From: an uncultured Chryseobacterium sp.
Lineage (GTDB): Bacteria; Bacteroidota; Bacteroidia; Flavobacteriales; Weeksellaceae
Direction of reading: 5' to 3'
Length of the DNA: 54,942 nucleotides
Assembly (NCBI RefSeq): GCF_936933875.1
Contig: NZ_CAKZIK010000004.1
Location: 1 to 54,942 of the forward strand
The notes beneath the pieces are model-generated. The model did no database searches. It was not told the DNA's origin and worked only from the letters and a program-made list of their open reading frames with translations. Position numbers and translations under genes: made by a program. Shown here piece after piece: positions 24,327 through 32,807 of the stretch (the stretch's first letter is position 1; the number at the start of each line of letters is the position of its first letter).

Positions 24327-25175
24327 ATGAAAAAGTACTTTTTGCTGCTGTTATTTGTTTCGTTAGGCTTGTTAGCTCAAAACCAAAGATTTATTTACGA
24401 ATATCAATTTAAAACCGATTCTACAAAACTGGATTCAGCTAAATCCGAAATAATGTATCTGGATGTCTCCAAAAAGGGTTCTAAATTTTACAGTGTCGAT
24501 AAATTTAAAGCAGATTCTACCATTGATGCGCGACAGAAAAATAATCCAAACCAACCCAATTTTTCGGGAATTAAATTCGGACAGATTAATACTGTTGTTG
24601 AAAAAACATACCCTGAATATAAAGTTGCCCTATTTGATTTTATTGAAATCAACAACTACATGGTTTCCGATGACCGAAAAATGAACTGGAAAATCCTGAA
24701 TGAAAAAGAAAAAATCGGGGAGTTTGAAACCCAAAAAGCTGAAACTTTTATTTATGCCAGAAAATGGACGGCTTGGTTCACTACTGAAATTCCAATTCAG
24801 GACGGCCCTTACAAATTTCACGGACTTCCCGGAATGATTGTGAAAGTGGCAGACTCAAAAAATACTCATGTTTTTGAATTAAAAGCCATTAAAAAACTTT
24901 CCCAAAGCGATGTATGGAAAAGTGAAGCTGATAGAACTAACTTGATGAAAGTGGTAAAAGTGGATGAAAAGCAGTTTAAAAAAATATTTTTAGAACACCG
25001 CGAAAATCCTACGAAAGGAATCCGACAAATGCTCGCTTCTGGTGCAAAAGTGATGATGACAGGAAAAGATGGTCAAGTCATTGATATTGAAGAAAATTTG
25101 AGACAGCAGGAACGTACCCAAAAAGAAGAAAACAAAAGAAACAACAATCTTCTTGAACTGGATTTATTGAAATAA
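24327..25175 (+). CDS. GLPGLI family secreted protein 3
   Basis: Third tandem paralog, 282 aa, separated from the previous stop by one base. The motif here is HGLPGMIVKVA (Met in place of Leu). It has a signal peptide, the NQRFIYEYQFKTDS opening, the KWTAWFTTEIPIQDGPYKF block and a tail ending NNLLELDLLK. The close packing of the three genes implies one transcript. The gene ends right at a double hairpin. Confidence 0.92.
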   Translation: MKKYFLLLLFVSLGLLAQNQRFIYEYQFKTDSTKLDSAKSEIMYLDVSKKGSKFYSVDKFKADSTIDARQKNNPNQPNFSGIKFGQINTVVEKTYPEYKVALFDFIEINNYMVSDDRKMNWKILNEKEKIGEFETQKAETFIYARKWTAWFTTEIPIQDGPYKFHGLPGMIVKVADSKNTHVFELKAIKKLSQSDVWKSEADRTNLMKVVKVDEKQFKKIFLEHRENPTKGIRQMLASGAKVMMTGKDGQVIDIEENLRQQERTQKEENKRNNNLLELDLLK

Positions 25176-25255
25176 TTTTTTCGGCGGGAGCGAAGCTCCC
25201 GCCGAAAAAAATAAAAAACGTTTCGGGCGGCGCTTTGCGCCGCCCGAAACGTTTT
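25176..25255. terminator. Tandem double hairpin between convergent genes
   Basis: Two long G+C-rich stems in an A/T-rich setting. The first has a perfect 16-bp stem and GAA loop (25176-25210). The second has a perfect 19-bp stem and TTT loop (25215-25255). Each is bordered by T or A runs so each can terminate in one or both directions. It separates GLPGLI gene 3 (+) from transaldolase (-). Confidence 0.85.
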
Positions 25256-25279
25256 AATATGCTGTAATTCTTATTTTTT

Positions 25280-25933
25280 TTAAGAAAGTTTCTGCGCATC
25301 AGCAACAAACTGAGCCAGTCCAGAATCCGTTAAAGGATGTTTCAGAAGACTCAAAATAGAAGCCAAAGGCGAAGTAATCACGTCAGCTCCAATTTTTGCA
25401 CAGTTGATAATGTGCATTGGACTTCTGATAGACGCAGCCAAAATTTCAGTTCGGAAATCATAGTTGTCGAAAATAACGCGGATTTCTTCAATTAAATTCA
25501 AACCATCAACAGAAATATCATCCAATCTTCCCAGGAACGGAGAAACGTAAGTTGCACCGGCTTTCGCTGCCAACAAAGCCTGTCCTGCAGAGAAAATCAA
25601 AGTACAGTTGGTTTTGATTCCTTTATCCGAGAAATATTTTAAAGCTTTAATACCGTCTTTAATCATCGGAATTTTCACAACGATATTCGGATGAATTGCT
25701 GCCAATTCTTCACCTTCTTTAATCATTTCGTCGTAAGTAGTGCTTAAAACTTCAGCAGAAATATCACCGTCTGCGATTTCGCAAATGGTTTTGTAATGGT
25801 TAAGAATCGCTTCCTTACCGCTGATTCCCTCTTTTGCCATCAACGATGGATTCGTAGTTACACCATCTAAAATTCCTAAATCCTGAGCTTCACGAATTTG
25901 ATCCAGGTTAGCTGTGTCAATAAAAAATTTCAT
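25280..25933 (-). CDS. tal: Transaldolase (small TalC/MipB type)
   Basis: Pentose-phosphate enzyme of 217 aa. MKFFIDTANLDQIREA and GVTTNPSLMAKEG are typical, and the Schiff-base Lys is at 87 (VVKIPM). Residue 61 is Glu (SAEVLST), where fructose-6-phosphate aldolases usually have Gln, so transaldolase activity is more likely than FSA. It is monocistronic, divergent from the YdeI-like gene, with its own TATCTTTG promoter. Confidence 0.92.
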   Translation of the reverse strand: MKFFIDTANLDQIREAQDLGILDGVTTNPSLMAKEGISGKEAILNHYKTICEIADGDISAEVLSTTYDEMIKEGEELAAIHPNIVVKIPMIKDGIKALKYFSDKGIKTNCTLIFSAGQALLAAKAGATYVSPFLGRLDDISVDGLNLIEEIRVIFDNYDFRTEILAASIRSPMHIINCAKIGADVITSPLASILSLLKHPLTDSGLAQFVADAQKLS

Positions 25934-25959
25934 CTTTTCTTTTTAAAATTTGATTGGCG

Positions 25960-25967
25960 CAAAGATA
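25960..25967 (-). promoter_or_regulatory. Promoter -7 element for transaldolase
   Basis: Minus strand TATCTTTG (TAnnTTTG), 26 nt before the start codon at 25933. Confidence 0.6.
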
Positions 25968-25989
25968 TTAAAAGCTATTGGTTTTTAGA

Positions 25990-25997
25990 TATTTTTG
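25990..25997 (+). promoter_or_regulatory. Promoter -7 element for the YdeI-like gene
   Basis: TATTTTTG, 5 nt before the ATG at 26003, suggesting a leaderless mRNA. It is back-to-back with the transaldolase promoter. Confidence 0.6.
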
Positions 25998-26002
25998 TAG
26001 GG

Positions 26003-26491
26003 ATGAAAACTGAAAAATCTTTCAAAGCAACACTCGAAATTATTGGAATCAACCCTTTTGTTTTTGTTCCGGAGGAAATTCTGTTGTCTATTTTCGAACG
26101 GGCAGGGAAAAATAAAAGTCCCATTGCGGTAAAAGGTTTCGTCAATGGAAATGCGTTCAATCAAAACCTGATGAAATATTTGGGAGAATGGCGACTTTAT
26201 ATCAATTTAAAGATGCTGGAAAATTCCCCGAAAAGAATTGGGGAAATCATTGAAGTTTCAATTGACTTTGATGATGAAATTAAAGCAACAGAAATGCCTT
26301 CATCGCTTCAAAAAGCTCTCGAAGAGAATCCGGATGCAAAACTCGTTTTCGAAAAATTAATTCCTTCACGACAAAAAGAACTGAAACGTTACATCATTAA
26401 TTTAAAAACCGAAAAAGCGGTTGAAAAAAACATTCAGAAAATCATCAGTTATCTTCTTGGCCAAAGCGATTTTTTTGGCAAGAAAATTTAG
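26003..26491 (+). CDS. YdeI/OmpD-associated family protein (DUF1905)
   Basis: Protein of 162 aa with an N-terminal DUF1905 beta domain (FKATLEIIGINPFVFVPEEIL, split) and a C-terminal YdeI-type helical region (PSRQKELKRYIINLKTEKAVEKNI, split). The family includes proteins implicated in resistance to cationic peptides in enterobacteria, but no function is established here. A much longer frame opens at 25898. The ATG at 26003 is chosen because it follows the promoter directly and begins the conserved domain. Confidence 0.82.
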   Translation: MKTEKSFKATLEIIGINPFVFVPEEILLSIFERAGKNKSPIAVKGFVNGNAFNQNLMKYLGEWRLYINLKMLENSPKRIGEIIEVSIDFDDEIKATEMPSSLQKALEENPDAKLVFEKLIPSRQKELKRYIINLKTEKAVEKNIQKIISYLLGQSDFFGKKI

Positions 26492-26552
26492 ATTTAAGGT
26501 CGTCATTGATTAATTAGTTGGAGGAAAGATTGTTTCCGAATTTTTTATTTTC

Positions 26553-26560
26553 TAAATTTG
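26553..26560 (+). promoter_or_regulatory. Promoter for the GH43-type gene
   Basis: TAAATTTG with a TTG at 26530-26532, 20 nt upstream: a full TTG-N20-TAnnTTTG match. The leader is about 25 nt. Confidence 0.6.
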
Positions 26561-26585
26561 AGAGAATAATCCAAAAGCTTTTCCA

Positions 26586-28346
26586 ATGAAATTTTCTGCC
26601 TTTCTCTCATCAGCTTTTATTTTTTGGTGTTTTTTTTCGTTTGCTCAGCAAAAAACGTATTGCAATCCTATTAATATCGATTACGGTTATACACCTTTCA
26701 AAGTTTTTTCACAACTTGGGAAACACCGTGCTACAGCGGATCCGGTTATCGTCAATTTTCAGAAAAAGCTGTTTCTTTTTTCAACGAATCAGGAAGGATA
26801 TTGGTACAGCGATGATATGCTGAACTGGAAATTTGTGTACCGAAAATTTCTGCGCGACAACAAATACACGCATGATTTGAATGCTCCTGCAGTTTGGGCA
26901 ATGAAGGACACGCTTTACGTTTATGGTTCAACCTGGGAATCTGATTTTCCGATTTGGAAATCTACAAATCCAACAAAAGACGACTGGAAAATTGCAGTAG
27001 ATACGCTAAAAGTTGGAGCTTGGGATCCCGCTTTTCATTATGATGAAGACACTAACAAATTATTTCTGTATTGGGGTTCCAGCAACGAATGGCCACTTTT
27101 GGGAACTGAAGTAAAAGTGAAAAATTTGCAAAGCGAAGGTTATGTAAAACCCATCATCAAACTGAAACCTGAAGACCACGGTTGGGAAAGATTTGGGGAA
27201 TATAACGACAATGTTTTTCTGCAGCCTTTTGTAGAAGGAGCGTGGATGACAAAACATAACGGTAAATATTACATGCAATACGGAGCTCCGGCAACAGAAT
27301 TCAGCGGTTATTCCGATGGAGTTTATGTTTCCAAAAATCCTTTGGAAGGGTTTGAATATCAGCAGCATAATCCATTCTCTTACAAGCCGGTAGGTTTTGC
27401 TAGAGGAGCTGGACATGGTGCAACTTTTCAGGATAATTTCGGGAATTACTGGCATATTTCCACCATTTTTATCGCCGTTAAAAATAATTTTGAAAGAAGA
27501 CTGGGAATTTGGCCTGCGGGTTTCGATAAAGACGATGTGATGTACTGCAACACTGCTTACGGAGATTATCCGACTTATATTCCTCAATATGCGCAAGGAA
27601 AAGATTTTACAAAAGGATTATTTTCAGGTTGGATGTTGTTGAATTACAATAAACCGGTGCAAACTTCTTCAGTTTTGGGTAGTTATCAACCCAATTTCGC
27701 TGTTGACGAAGACATTAAAACCTATTGGTCTGCAAAAACGGGAAATTCAGGGGAGTGGTTTCAGACAGATTTAGGCGAAATTTCTACGATTAATGCCATT
27801 CAGATTAATTATGCAGACCAGGATGTTGAGTTTTTAGGAAAAACATTGGGCAAAATGCATCAGTATAAAATTTACAGTTCCAACGATGGTAAAAACTGGA
27901 AAGTTTTAGTGGACAAAAGTAAAAATACCACAGATGTTCCGCATGATTATGTTGAATTACACACGCCCGCAAAAGCACGTTACCTCAAGATGGAAAACCT
28001 AAAAATGCCGACCGGAAAATTTGCCATCAGTGGTTTTAGAGTATTTGGGAAAGGAGCCGGACAAAAACCGGGCAAAGTGGAAAATTTTGTTCCACTACGT
28101 GCAGACCCGAAAAAATTTGGAGAAAGACGCAGTATTTGGATGAAATGGAGACAGAACGAAAACGCCGATGGTTACGTAATTTACTTCGGAAAATCTCCGG
28201 ATAAAATGTACGGAAGCATTATGATTTACGGTAAAAATGAATATTTCTTTACCGGCGCCGACAGAACCGATGCGTATTATTTCCAAATTGAAGCCTTCAA
28301 CAGCAACGGAATTTCTGAACGTTCCGAAGTTTTTAAATCTGAATAA
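26586..28346 (+). CDS. Secreted GH43-type glycoside hydrolase with discoidin and FN3-like domains
   Basis: Exported protein of 586 aa with signal peptide (MKFSAFLSSAFIFWCFFSFAQ, split after F) and a five-bladed beta-propeller of the GH43/related clan. HRATADPVIV (about 49-58) holds a likely catalytic Asp, and further acidic loops include APAVWAMKDTLYVYG and GAWDPAF. Next comes an F5/8-type C (discoidin-like) carbohydrate-binding domain (about 355-495, ending ISGFRVFG). The C-terminus is a fibronectin-III-like domain. It probably trims plant or microbial polysaccharide side chains; the exact substrate cannot be read. No SusC/SusD genes are nearby. Confidence 0.8.
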   Translation: MKFSAFLSSAFIFWCFFSFAQQKTYCNPINIDYGYTPFKVFSQLGKHRATADPVIVNFQKKLFLFSTNQEGYWYSDDMLNWKFVYRKFLRDNKYTHDLNAPAVWAMKDTLYVYGSTWESDFPIWKSTNPTKDDWKIAVDTLKVGAWDPAFHYDEDTNKLFLYWGSSNEWPLLGTEVKVKNLQSEGYVKPIIKLKPEDHGWERFGEYNDNVFLQPFVEGAWMTKHNGKYYMQYGAPATEFSGYSDGVYVSKNPLEGFEYQQHNPFSYKPVGFARGAGHGATFQDNFGNYWHISTIFIAVKNNFERRLGIWPAGFDKDDVMYCNTAYGDYPTYIPQYAQGKDFTKGLFSGWMLLNYNKPVQTSSVLGSYQPNFAVDEDIKTYWSAKTGNSGEWFQTDLGEISTINAIQINYADQDVEFLGKTLGKMHQYKIYSSNDGKNWKVLVDKSKNTTDVPHDYVELHTPAKARYLKMENLKMPTGKFAISGFRVFGKGAGQKPGKVENFVPLRADPKKFGERRSIWMKWRQNENADGYVIYFGKSPDKMYGSIMIYGKNEYFFTGADRTDAYYFQIEAFNSNGISERSEVFKSE

Positions 28347-28365
28347 ATTTTTCATTCATACACTT

Positions 28366-28394
28366 AAAAGTCGTTTTTGTAAGCGACTTTTTTT
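28366..28394 (+). terminator. Terminator after the GH43-type gene
   Basis: AAAAGTCG pairs with CGACTTTT. Its T-tract directly becomes the pheA promoter TATTTTTG. Confidence 0.7.
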
Positions 28395-28401
28395 ATTTTT
28401 G
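28394..28401 (+). promoter_or_regulatory. Promoter -7 element for pheA
   Basis: TATTTTTG overlapping the end of the upstream terminator's T-tract, 17 nt before the ATG at 28419. Confidence 0.55.
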
Positions 28402-28418
28402 AATATAATTTCGAATTG

Positions 28419-29273
28419 ATGAAGATTGCTTTCCTTGGTCCGCACGCGAGTTTTACACAGTTGGCTGCCTCTCAAATTTTTCCTGACACCGAACTCGTTC
28501 CACAATCCAGTATTTTAGACTGTTTTAATGCAGTGAAAAACGGCGAGGTTGAAAAAGCCGTTGTTCCGCTCGAAAATTCTATTGAAGGTACCGTTTCGAT
28601 GACCTTGGATTATTTGTATCAGTTTCAGAATATTTATATTGAAACCGAGGTCGTAATGCCGATCGCACATCATTTGATGATTCATCCCGATAACGAAAAT
28701 TTCGAAAAGATTATTTCACATCCGCAAGCTTTAGCCCAAACTTTTCATTTTCGCGTGAGCAATTATGGTGATGTTCCGACTCAGGATTTTTCTTCAACTT
28801 CGGCTTCTGCGAAATTGGTTTCAGAAAATCCAAATCAAAAATGGGCCGCAGTTGCAAATCATTATGCTGCGAAATTGTATGGATTGAAAATTATTCATGA
28901 AAATATTCAGGACTTTGAACAGAATCACACTAAGTTTATCGTGATTTCCACCAATCCAAACCCAGCTTTAGGTTCTGCAGAAGTTTTGAATTATCCAAAA
29001 ACTTCAGAAAAAACGTCTTTGCTCATTACACTTCCGGATGACCACGCAGGAGGTTTGCATCAGGTTTTGTCAGTTTTTGCATGGCGAAAAATGAATCTTT
29101 CAAAAATAGAAAGCCGCACTTTAAAAACCGGTCTCGGAAATTATTTCTTCTTCATCAACGTTGCGAATGAATGGCATCCCGTTTTATCCGAAAACGCTTT
29201 GGAAGAACTCCGTTCCCTTGGCGCCGGTGTAAAATTCTTGGGACATTATGAGGAGTTTTTGTTGGAAAGCTAG
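28419..29273 (+). CDS. pheA: Prephenate dehydratase
   Basis: Converts prephenate to phenylpyruvate in phenylalanine synthesis. The 284-aa product lacks a chorismate mutase domain. Visible segments are KIAFLGPHASFTQLAA, VPLENSIEGTVSMTLD, HPQALAQ, and NHTKFIVIS (the catalytic T(R/K)F motif, with Lys here). A C-terminal ACT domain (TSLLITLPDDHAGGLHQVLS, then KIESR) suggests feedback control by phenylalanine. The ATG at 28419 is used rather than the preceding TTG. No other aromatic genes are adjacent. Confidence 0.95.
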   Translation: MKIAFLGPHASFTQLAASQIFPDTELVPQSSILDCFNAVKNGEVEKAVVPLENSIEGTVSMTLDYLYQFQNIYIETEVVMPIAHHLMIHPDNENFEKIISHPQALAQTFHFRVSNYGDVPTQDFSSTSASAKLVSENPNQKWAAVANHYAAKLYGLKIIHENIQDFEQNHTKFIVISTNPNPALGSAEVLNYPKTSEKTSLLITLPDDHAGGLHQVLSVFAWRKMNLSKIESRTLKTGLGNYFFFINVANEWHPVLSENALEELRSLGAGVKFLGHYEEFLLES

Positions 29274-29309
29274 TGAAGTTTGAAATGGTTTGATGTGGTT
29301 TGACGTCTT

Positions 29310-29360
29310 TCATAATTCACAATTCAGCATTAATAATTCACCATTAACAATTCACAATTA
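29310..29360. repeat. aattcacaatta-type intergenic repeat
   Basis: Four degenerate copies of AATTCACAATT/AATTCACCATT between pheA and rarA. A common low-complexity spacer in flavobacteria (from memory); no gene. Confidence 0.5.
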
Positions 29361-30635
29361 ATATTTCCCTTTCCATTTTTTCTCCAATTCCTCGCGAATT
29401 TTTTTCTCCGTTGAATTATTTCCGGGCTCATACAGTTTTGTGCCTTTAATTTCTTCAGGAAGAAATTCCAAATCCACAAAATTTCCTTCATGGGAATGCG
29501 CGTACTGGTAATCTTTACCGTAATCCAAGTCTTTCATGAGTTTGGTTGGAGCGTTTCGCAGGTGGAGTGGAACAGGAAGATTTCCGGTTTGTTTTACCAA
29601 AGCCATCGCTTCATTAATCGCCATGTAAGTGGAATTTGACTTCGGGGAAACTGCTAAATAAACCGCAGTTTCACTTAAAATAATTCTCGCTTCCGGATTT
29701 CCAATCACGTTAATCGCCTGAAAACAGTTATTTGCCACAACCAAAGCATTTGGATTGGCTAAACCAATATCTTCTGAAGCCAAAATCAACATTCTGCGGG
29801 CAATAAATTTAATGTCTTCACCCCCAACCAACATTCTGGCCAACCAATAAACTGCACCATTTGGGTCGGAACCGCGTATGGATTTAATAAACGCCGAAAT
29901 AATATCATAATGTTGCTCTCCGTTTTTGTCGTATAATGCCATAGTTTCCTGCAAAACCGACATTACATCATCGTTGGAGATTTCTTTCTTTGTTGTATTT
30001 TTAAAATTGTTCAGGACAATTTCTACAGAATTAATGAGTTTTCTTGCGTCACCTCCGGAATATTGAATGAACGCTTCTTTATCCTTTAAAACAAAGGAAG
30101 TCTGTTCTTCTTCGTTGAATTTTTTCAGTGCGGTTTCTGCCAGTTCTTCAAGCTTTTCATAACTCAAAGATTTCAGAATGTAAACCTGGGAACGGGAAAG
30201 CAATGCGGAAACCACTTCAAAACTTGGGTTTTCTGTGGTAGCACCAATTAATACAATCCATCCTTTTTCAACTGCATGAAGCAAAGAATCCTGCTGCGAT
30301 TTATTAAACCTGTGAATTTCATCTATGAATAAAATCGGGGATTTTCCTGAAAAAAGATTCTGTTTTTTGGCTTCCTCAATCACGTCGCGAACATCTTTCA
30401 CCCCGGAAGAAACTGCCGAAAGTTTGTAAAATTTTCTGCCGGATTTTTCTGAAACAATTTCCGCCAACGTGGTTTTTCCGGTTCCGGGAGGTCCCCAAAA
30501 AATCAGAGAATTCAGCGTGTCATTCTCCAGCATTTTTCGGATCGTTCCGTTTTTTCCTGTTAAATGTTCCTGCCCGAGAACTTCGTCGAGCGTTTTCGGT
30601 CTTAAAATTTCGGCTAAAGGCGTATTGGAGCTCAA
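29358..30635 (-). CDS. rarA: Replication-associated recombination protein A (RarA/MgsA)
   Basis: AAA+ ATPase that acts at stalled replication forks. The 425-aa product has LRPKTLDEVLGQEHL near the N-terminus, Walker A GPPGTGKTT (about 48-56), Walker B ILFIDEIHR (about 101-109), sensor 1 IGATTENPSFEV, and the C-terminal MgsA tetramerisation domain (RGSDPNGAVYWLARMLVGGE, then GLANPNALVVAN). Length is normal. It is first of a minus-strand run but has its own promoter. Confidence 0.96.
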   Translation of the reverse strand: MSSNTPLAEILRPKTLDEVLGQEHLTGKNGTIRKMLENDTLNSLIFWGPPGTGKTTLAEIVSEKSGRKFYKLSAVSSGVKDVRDVIEEAKKQNLFSGKSPILFIDEIHRFNKSQQDSLLHAVEKGWIVLIGATTENPSFEVVSALLSRSQVYILKSLSYEKLEELAETALKKFNEEEQTSFVLKDKEAFIQYSGGDARKLINSVEIVLNNFKNTTKKEISNDDVMSVLQETMALYDKNGEQHYDIISAFIKSIRGSDPNGAVYWLARMLVGGEDIKFIARRMLILASEDIGLANPNALVVANNCFQAINVIGNPEARIILSETAVYLAVSPKSNSTYMAINEAMALVKQTGNLPVPLHLRNAPTKLMKDLDYGKDYQYAHSHEGNFVDLEFLPEEIKGTKLYEPGNNSTEKKIREELEKKWKGKY

Positions 30636-30663
30636 GGTTTCGGGTTCAAAATTTTAGATTAAA

Positions 30664-30671
30664 CAAAATTA
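30664..30671 (-). promoter_or_regulatory. Promoter -7 element for rarA
   Basis: Minus strand TAATTTTG, about 28 nt before the start codon. A gttcaaagtt-type repeat follows toward fabI. Confidence 0.5.
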
Positions 30672-30725
30672 CAATTAAAAAACAATTTTAAAACTTTAAC
30701 CCTGAACTTTAAACTGGAAACGGTG

Positions 30726-31550
30726 TTATCCCATAATGTGAAAACCGCCATCTACATGACGTATTTCGCCGGTAATTCGGGTTTCCGGACGGAAAAGATG
30801 AACGACTTCATGCGCCAAATCTTCCGGAGTGGCATTTCCGAGCGGACTCAAACGGTCGGCTCTGTCGACATCTTCGGTTTTCAACGTGGCGTTTCCGGCT
30901 TTACTTCCCATGTAAGGTGAAAAACGTACACAATTAGCACGAATTCCGTAATCTCTGCCCAATTCATAAGCCATTTCAATGGTTAATCTTTCAAGTGCAG
31001 CTTTGGCAATACTCATGTTGATGTATGGGAAAAACGAAACTTTTTCCGCGGCAATGTAACTTAAAGATACAATGGAAGCACCTTTTTGTAAAATATGGCT
31101 CATCAAAAGAACGTGTGAAAGCGAAATCAGTGAAAACGCTGAAACGGTCATCGTATCATTAAATTCTTCCGCCGTAACTTCCAACATTGGTTTTACGGAT
31201 TTGTTGCGGATGGTTTTATCCATCGCAATTGCATGAAGAAAACCATCTAATTTGACGTTGTTCTGATTTAAAAACTCTACCAAAGAATCCAAACTTTCGG
31301 GAAGCGTTACGTCGAGTGGAAATGTCAACGTTTCAGCGCCGAGTTTATTTTTACAAGCAGTTTCGAAATCGCTGTATGATTTATTCAAAAAACTTTTAGC
31401 TTTTTCGGAAAGGTTTTTGTGGAAAGGCGTTACGCTAAGTCCGGTGCAAACTACTTTTCCGTTGTTTTGAATAATTTTTTCGGCCACTTTCATAGCAAGA
31501 GAATTTTCATCTGCAATTCCGGTGATTAAAAAGGTTTTATTGGTGAACAT
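30726..31550 (-). CDS. fabI: Enoyl-[acyl-carrier-protein] reductase FabI
   Basis: SDR-family NAD(P)H-dependent enzyme that completes each fatty-acid elongation cycle. The 274-aa product has the divergent FabI Rossmann motif (LITGIADENSLAMKVAE). Catalytic Tyr and Lys lie in SYIAAEKVSFFPYINMSIAK (spacing Tyr-x6-Lys as in FabI) followed by AALERLTIEMAYELG. It probably shares a transcript with fabH, 88 nt upstream, which fits a small lipid-synthesis unit. FabI is the triclosan target in other bacteria. Confidence 0.94.
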   Translation of the reverse strand: MFTNKTFLITGIADENSLAMKVAEKIIQNNGKVVCTGLSVTPFHKNLSEKAKSFLNKSYSDFETACKNKLGAETLTFPLDVTLPESLDSLVEFLNQNNVKLDGFLHAIAMDKTIRNKSVKPMLEVTAEEFNDTMTVSAFSLISLSHVLLMSHILQKGASIVSLSYIAAEKVSFFPYINMSIAKAALERLTIEMAYELGRDYGIRANCVRFSPYMGSKAGNATLKTEDVDRADRLSPLGNATPEDLAHEVVHLFRPETRITGEIRHVDGGFHIMG

Positions 31551-31609
31551 ATTTTGTTTAATTATGAATTATAAATGATGAATTATGAAATAATGCTGAA
31601 TGTTTATTA

Positions 31610-31642
31610 ACTAATACCTAAATCCTAACACCTAACACCTAA
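31610..31642. repeat. Heptamer repeat CCTAACA between fabH and fabI
   Basis: About four degenerate copies of a 7-nt unit (CCTAAAT, CCTAACA, CCTAACA, CCTAAAC) immediately downstream of fabH and running into its stop region. Confidence 0.5.
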
Positions 31643-32610
31643 ACTTTATAAATCGCCGTTCCCCAAGTCCAACCGGAACCAACAGCGGCGAAAAGTAAGG
31701 TGTCACCGTCTTTAATTTTTCCGCTTCGGTAGGTTTCATCAAGCACAATCGGGATGGTTCCGCCGGAAGTATTGGCGTATTTGTCCATATTGGTCATCAC
31801 TTTTTCAAACGGTATATTCACTTTTTCGGCGACTTCCTTTAATATTCTGATGCTGGGCTGATGTGGAATGACCCAATCGATATCATCAGATTTCATTTGG
31901 TTGGCTTCGAGAATTTCGTTGATACATTCAGGCAAAACTTTGGTGGCAGTGCTGTAAACTTCCTTTCCGTTCATCTGAAAATAATGAAGTCCTTGCTTGA
32001 TGGTTTCTTCTGACGCAGGAATTTCGCAACCACCGGCAGGAATATTGAAGTGCATTTTCCCGGTTCCGTCCGCATGAAGTTTGAAATCGATAAATCCTTT
32101 GTCTTCATCTGTTGCAGACAGTAGAATCGCTCCGGCTCCATCTCCGAAAAACACAGAATCTTTGCGAGACCAATCGGTAATGCTCGAAAATGTATCGGCT
32201 CCAATTACTAACACATTTTTGTACATACCCGTTTGAATGAACTGAGAACCAATGGCTAAACCATAAATTCCACCGGAACAAACTGCGGAAATATCAAAAG
32301 CAACAGCGTGATTTGCATCAATTTTTTCCTGAACAAAACACGCTGTAGAAGGAGCCTGTCTGTCGGGAGTGGAAGTAGCAACAATAATTAAATCCACCTC
32401 TTTCGAAGTGATTCCCGCGTTTTCCAAGGCTATTAAACCTGCTTTGGAAGCTAAATCGCTCGTTACTTCTCCTTCAACAATTCTTCTTTCTTTAATTCCT
32501 AAGTGGGAATAAATCCATTCGTCATTAGATCCTACGGCTTCAAAAAAATCATTTTTTAAAACTTTTGGTGGCGTGTAAGATCCGGTACCTTTAATTATTG
32601 CTCTTTTCAT
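31639..32610 (-). CDS. fabH: Beta-ketoacyl-ACP synthase III
   Basis: Starts fatty-acid synthesis by condensing an acyl-CoA with malonyl-ACP. The 323-aa thiolase-fold protein has the catalytic Cys in SAVCSGGIYGLA, His in WVIPHQPSIRIL and Asn in YANTSGGTIPI. The Cys loop has GG where the usual sequence is GF, a variation that may affect primer preference (branched versus straight), but this is speculation. It lies upstream of fabI. Confidence 0.94.
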   Translation of the reverse strand: MKRAIIKGTGSYTPPKVLKNDFFEAVGSNDEWIYSHLGIKERRIVEGEVTSDLASKAGLIALENAGITSKEVDLIIVATSTPDRQAPSTACFVQEKIDANHAVAFDISAVCSGGIYGLAIGSQFIQTGMYKNVLVIGADTFSSITDWSRKDSVFFGDGAGAILLSATDEDKGFIDFKLHADGTGKMHFNIPAGGCEIPASEETIKQGLHYFQMNGKEVYSTATKVLPECINEILEANQMKSDDIDWVIPHQPSIRILKEVAEKVNIPFEKVMTNMDKYANTSGGTIPIVLDETYRSGKIKDGDTLLFAAVGSGWTWGTAIYKV

Positions 32611-32732
32611 AGTATTTTAAATTGTCATTATAATTTTGGCGGTTCATGAAATTTTCAAAAAACAATCTTATATTGATTATATTTGTTTATAATCTATTTA
32701 TTTGAATCCTTTTTTACCAAATTTTCAACAAA

Positions 32733-32740
32733 CAAATGTA
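32733..32740 (-). promoter_or_regulatory. Promoter -7 element for fabH
   Basis: Minus strand TACATTTG, giving a leader of about 120 nt before the fabH start. Confidence 0.45.
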
Positions 32741-32787
32741 CCAAACATCTTCATACAGGCAAGTTTTAATGTAAACAAATTTTAATT

Positions 32788-32795
32788 TATTTTTG
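32788..32795 (+). promoter_or_regulatory. Promoter -7 element for yidD
   Basis: TATTTTTG followed by CACTG, 12 nt before the ATG at 32808. Another match, TATATTTG at 32678-32685, lies further upstream. Confidence 0.55.
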
Positions 32796-32807
32796 CACTG
32801 CTTTTCA

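Noticed and set aside
29310..29360. Regular repeats as a CRISPR array
   Set aside because: The units are only about 11-15 bp with no uniform spacers, and no cas genes are present anywhere in the window.
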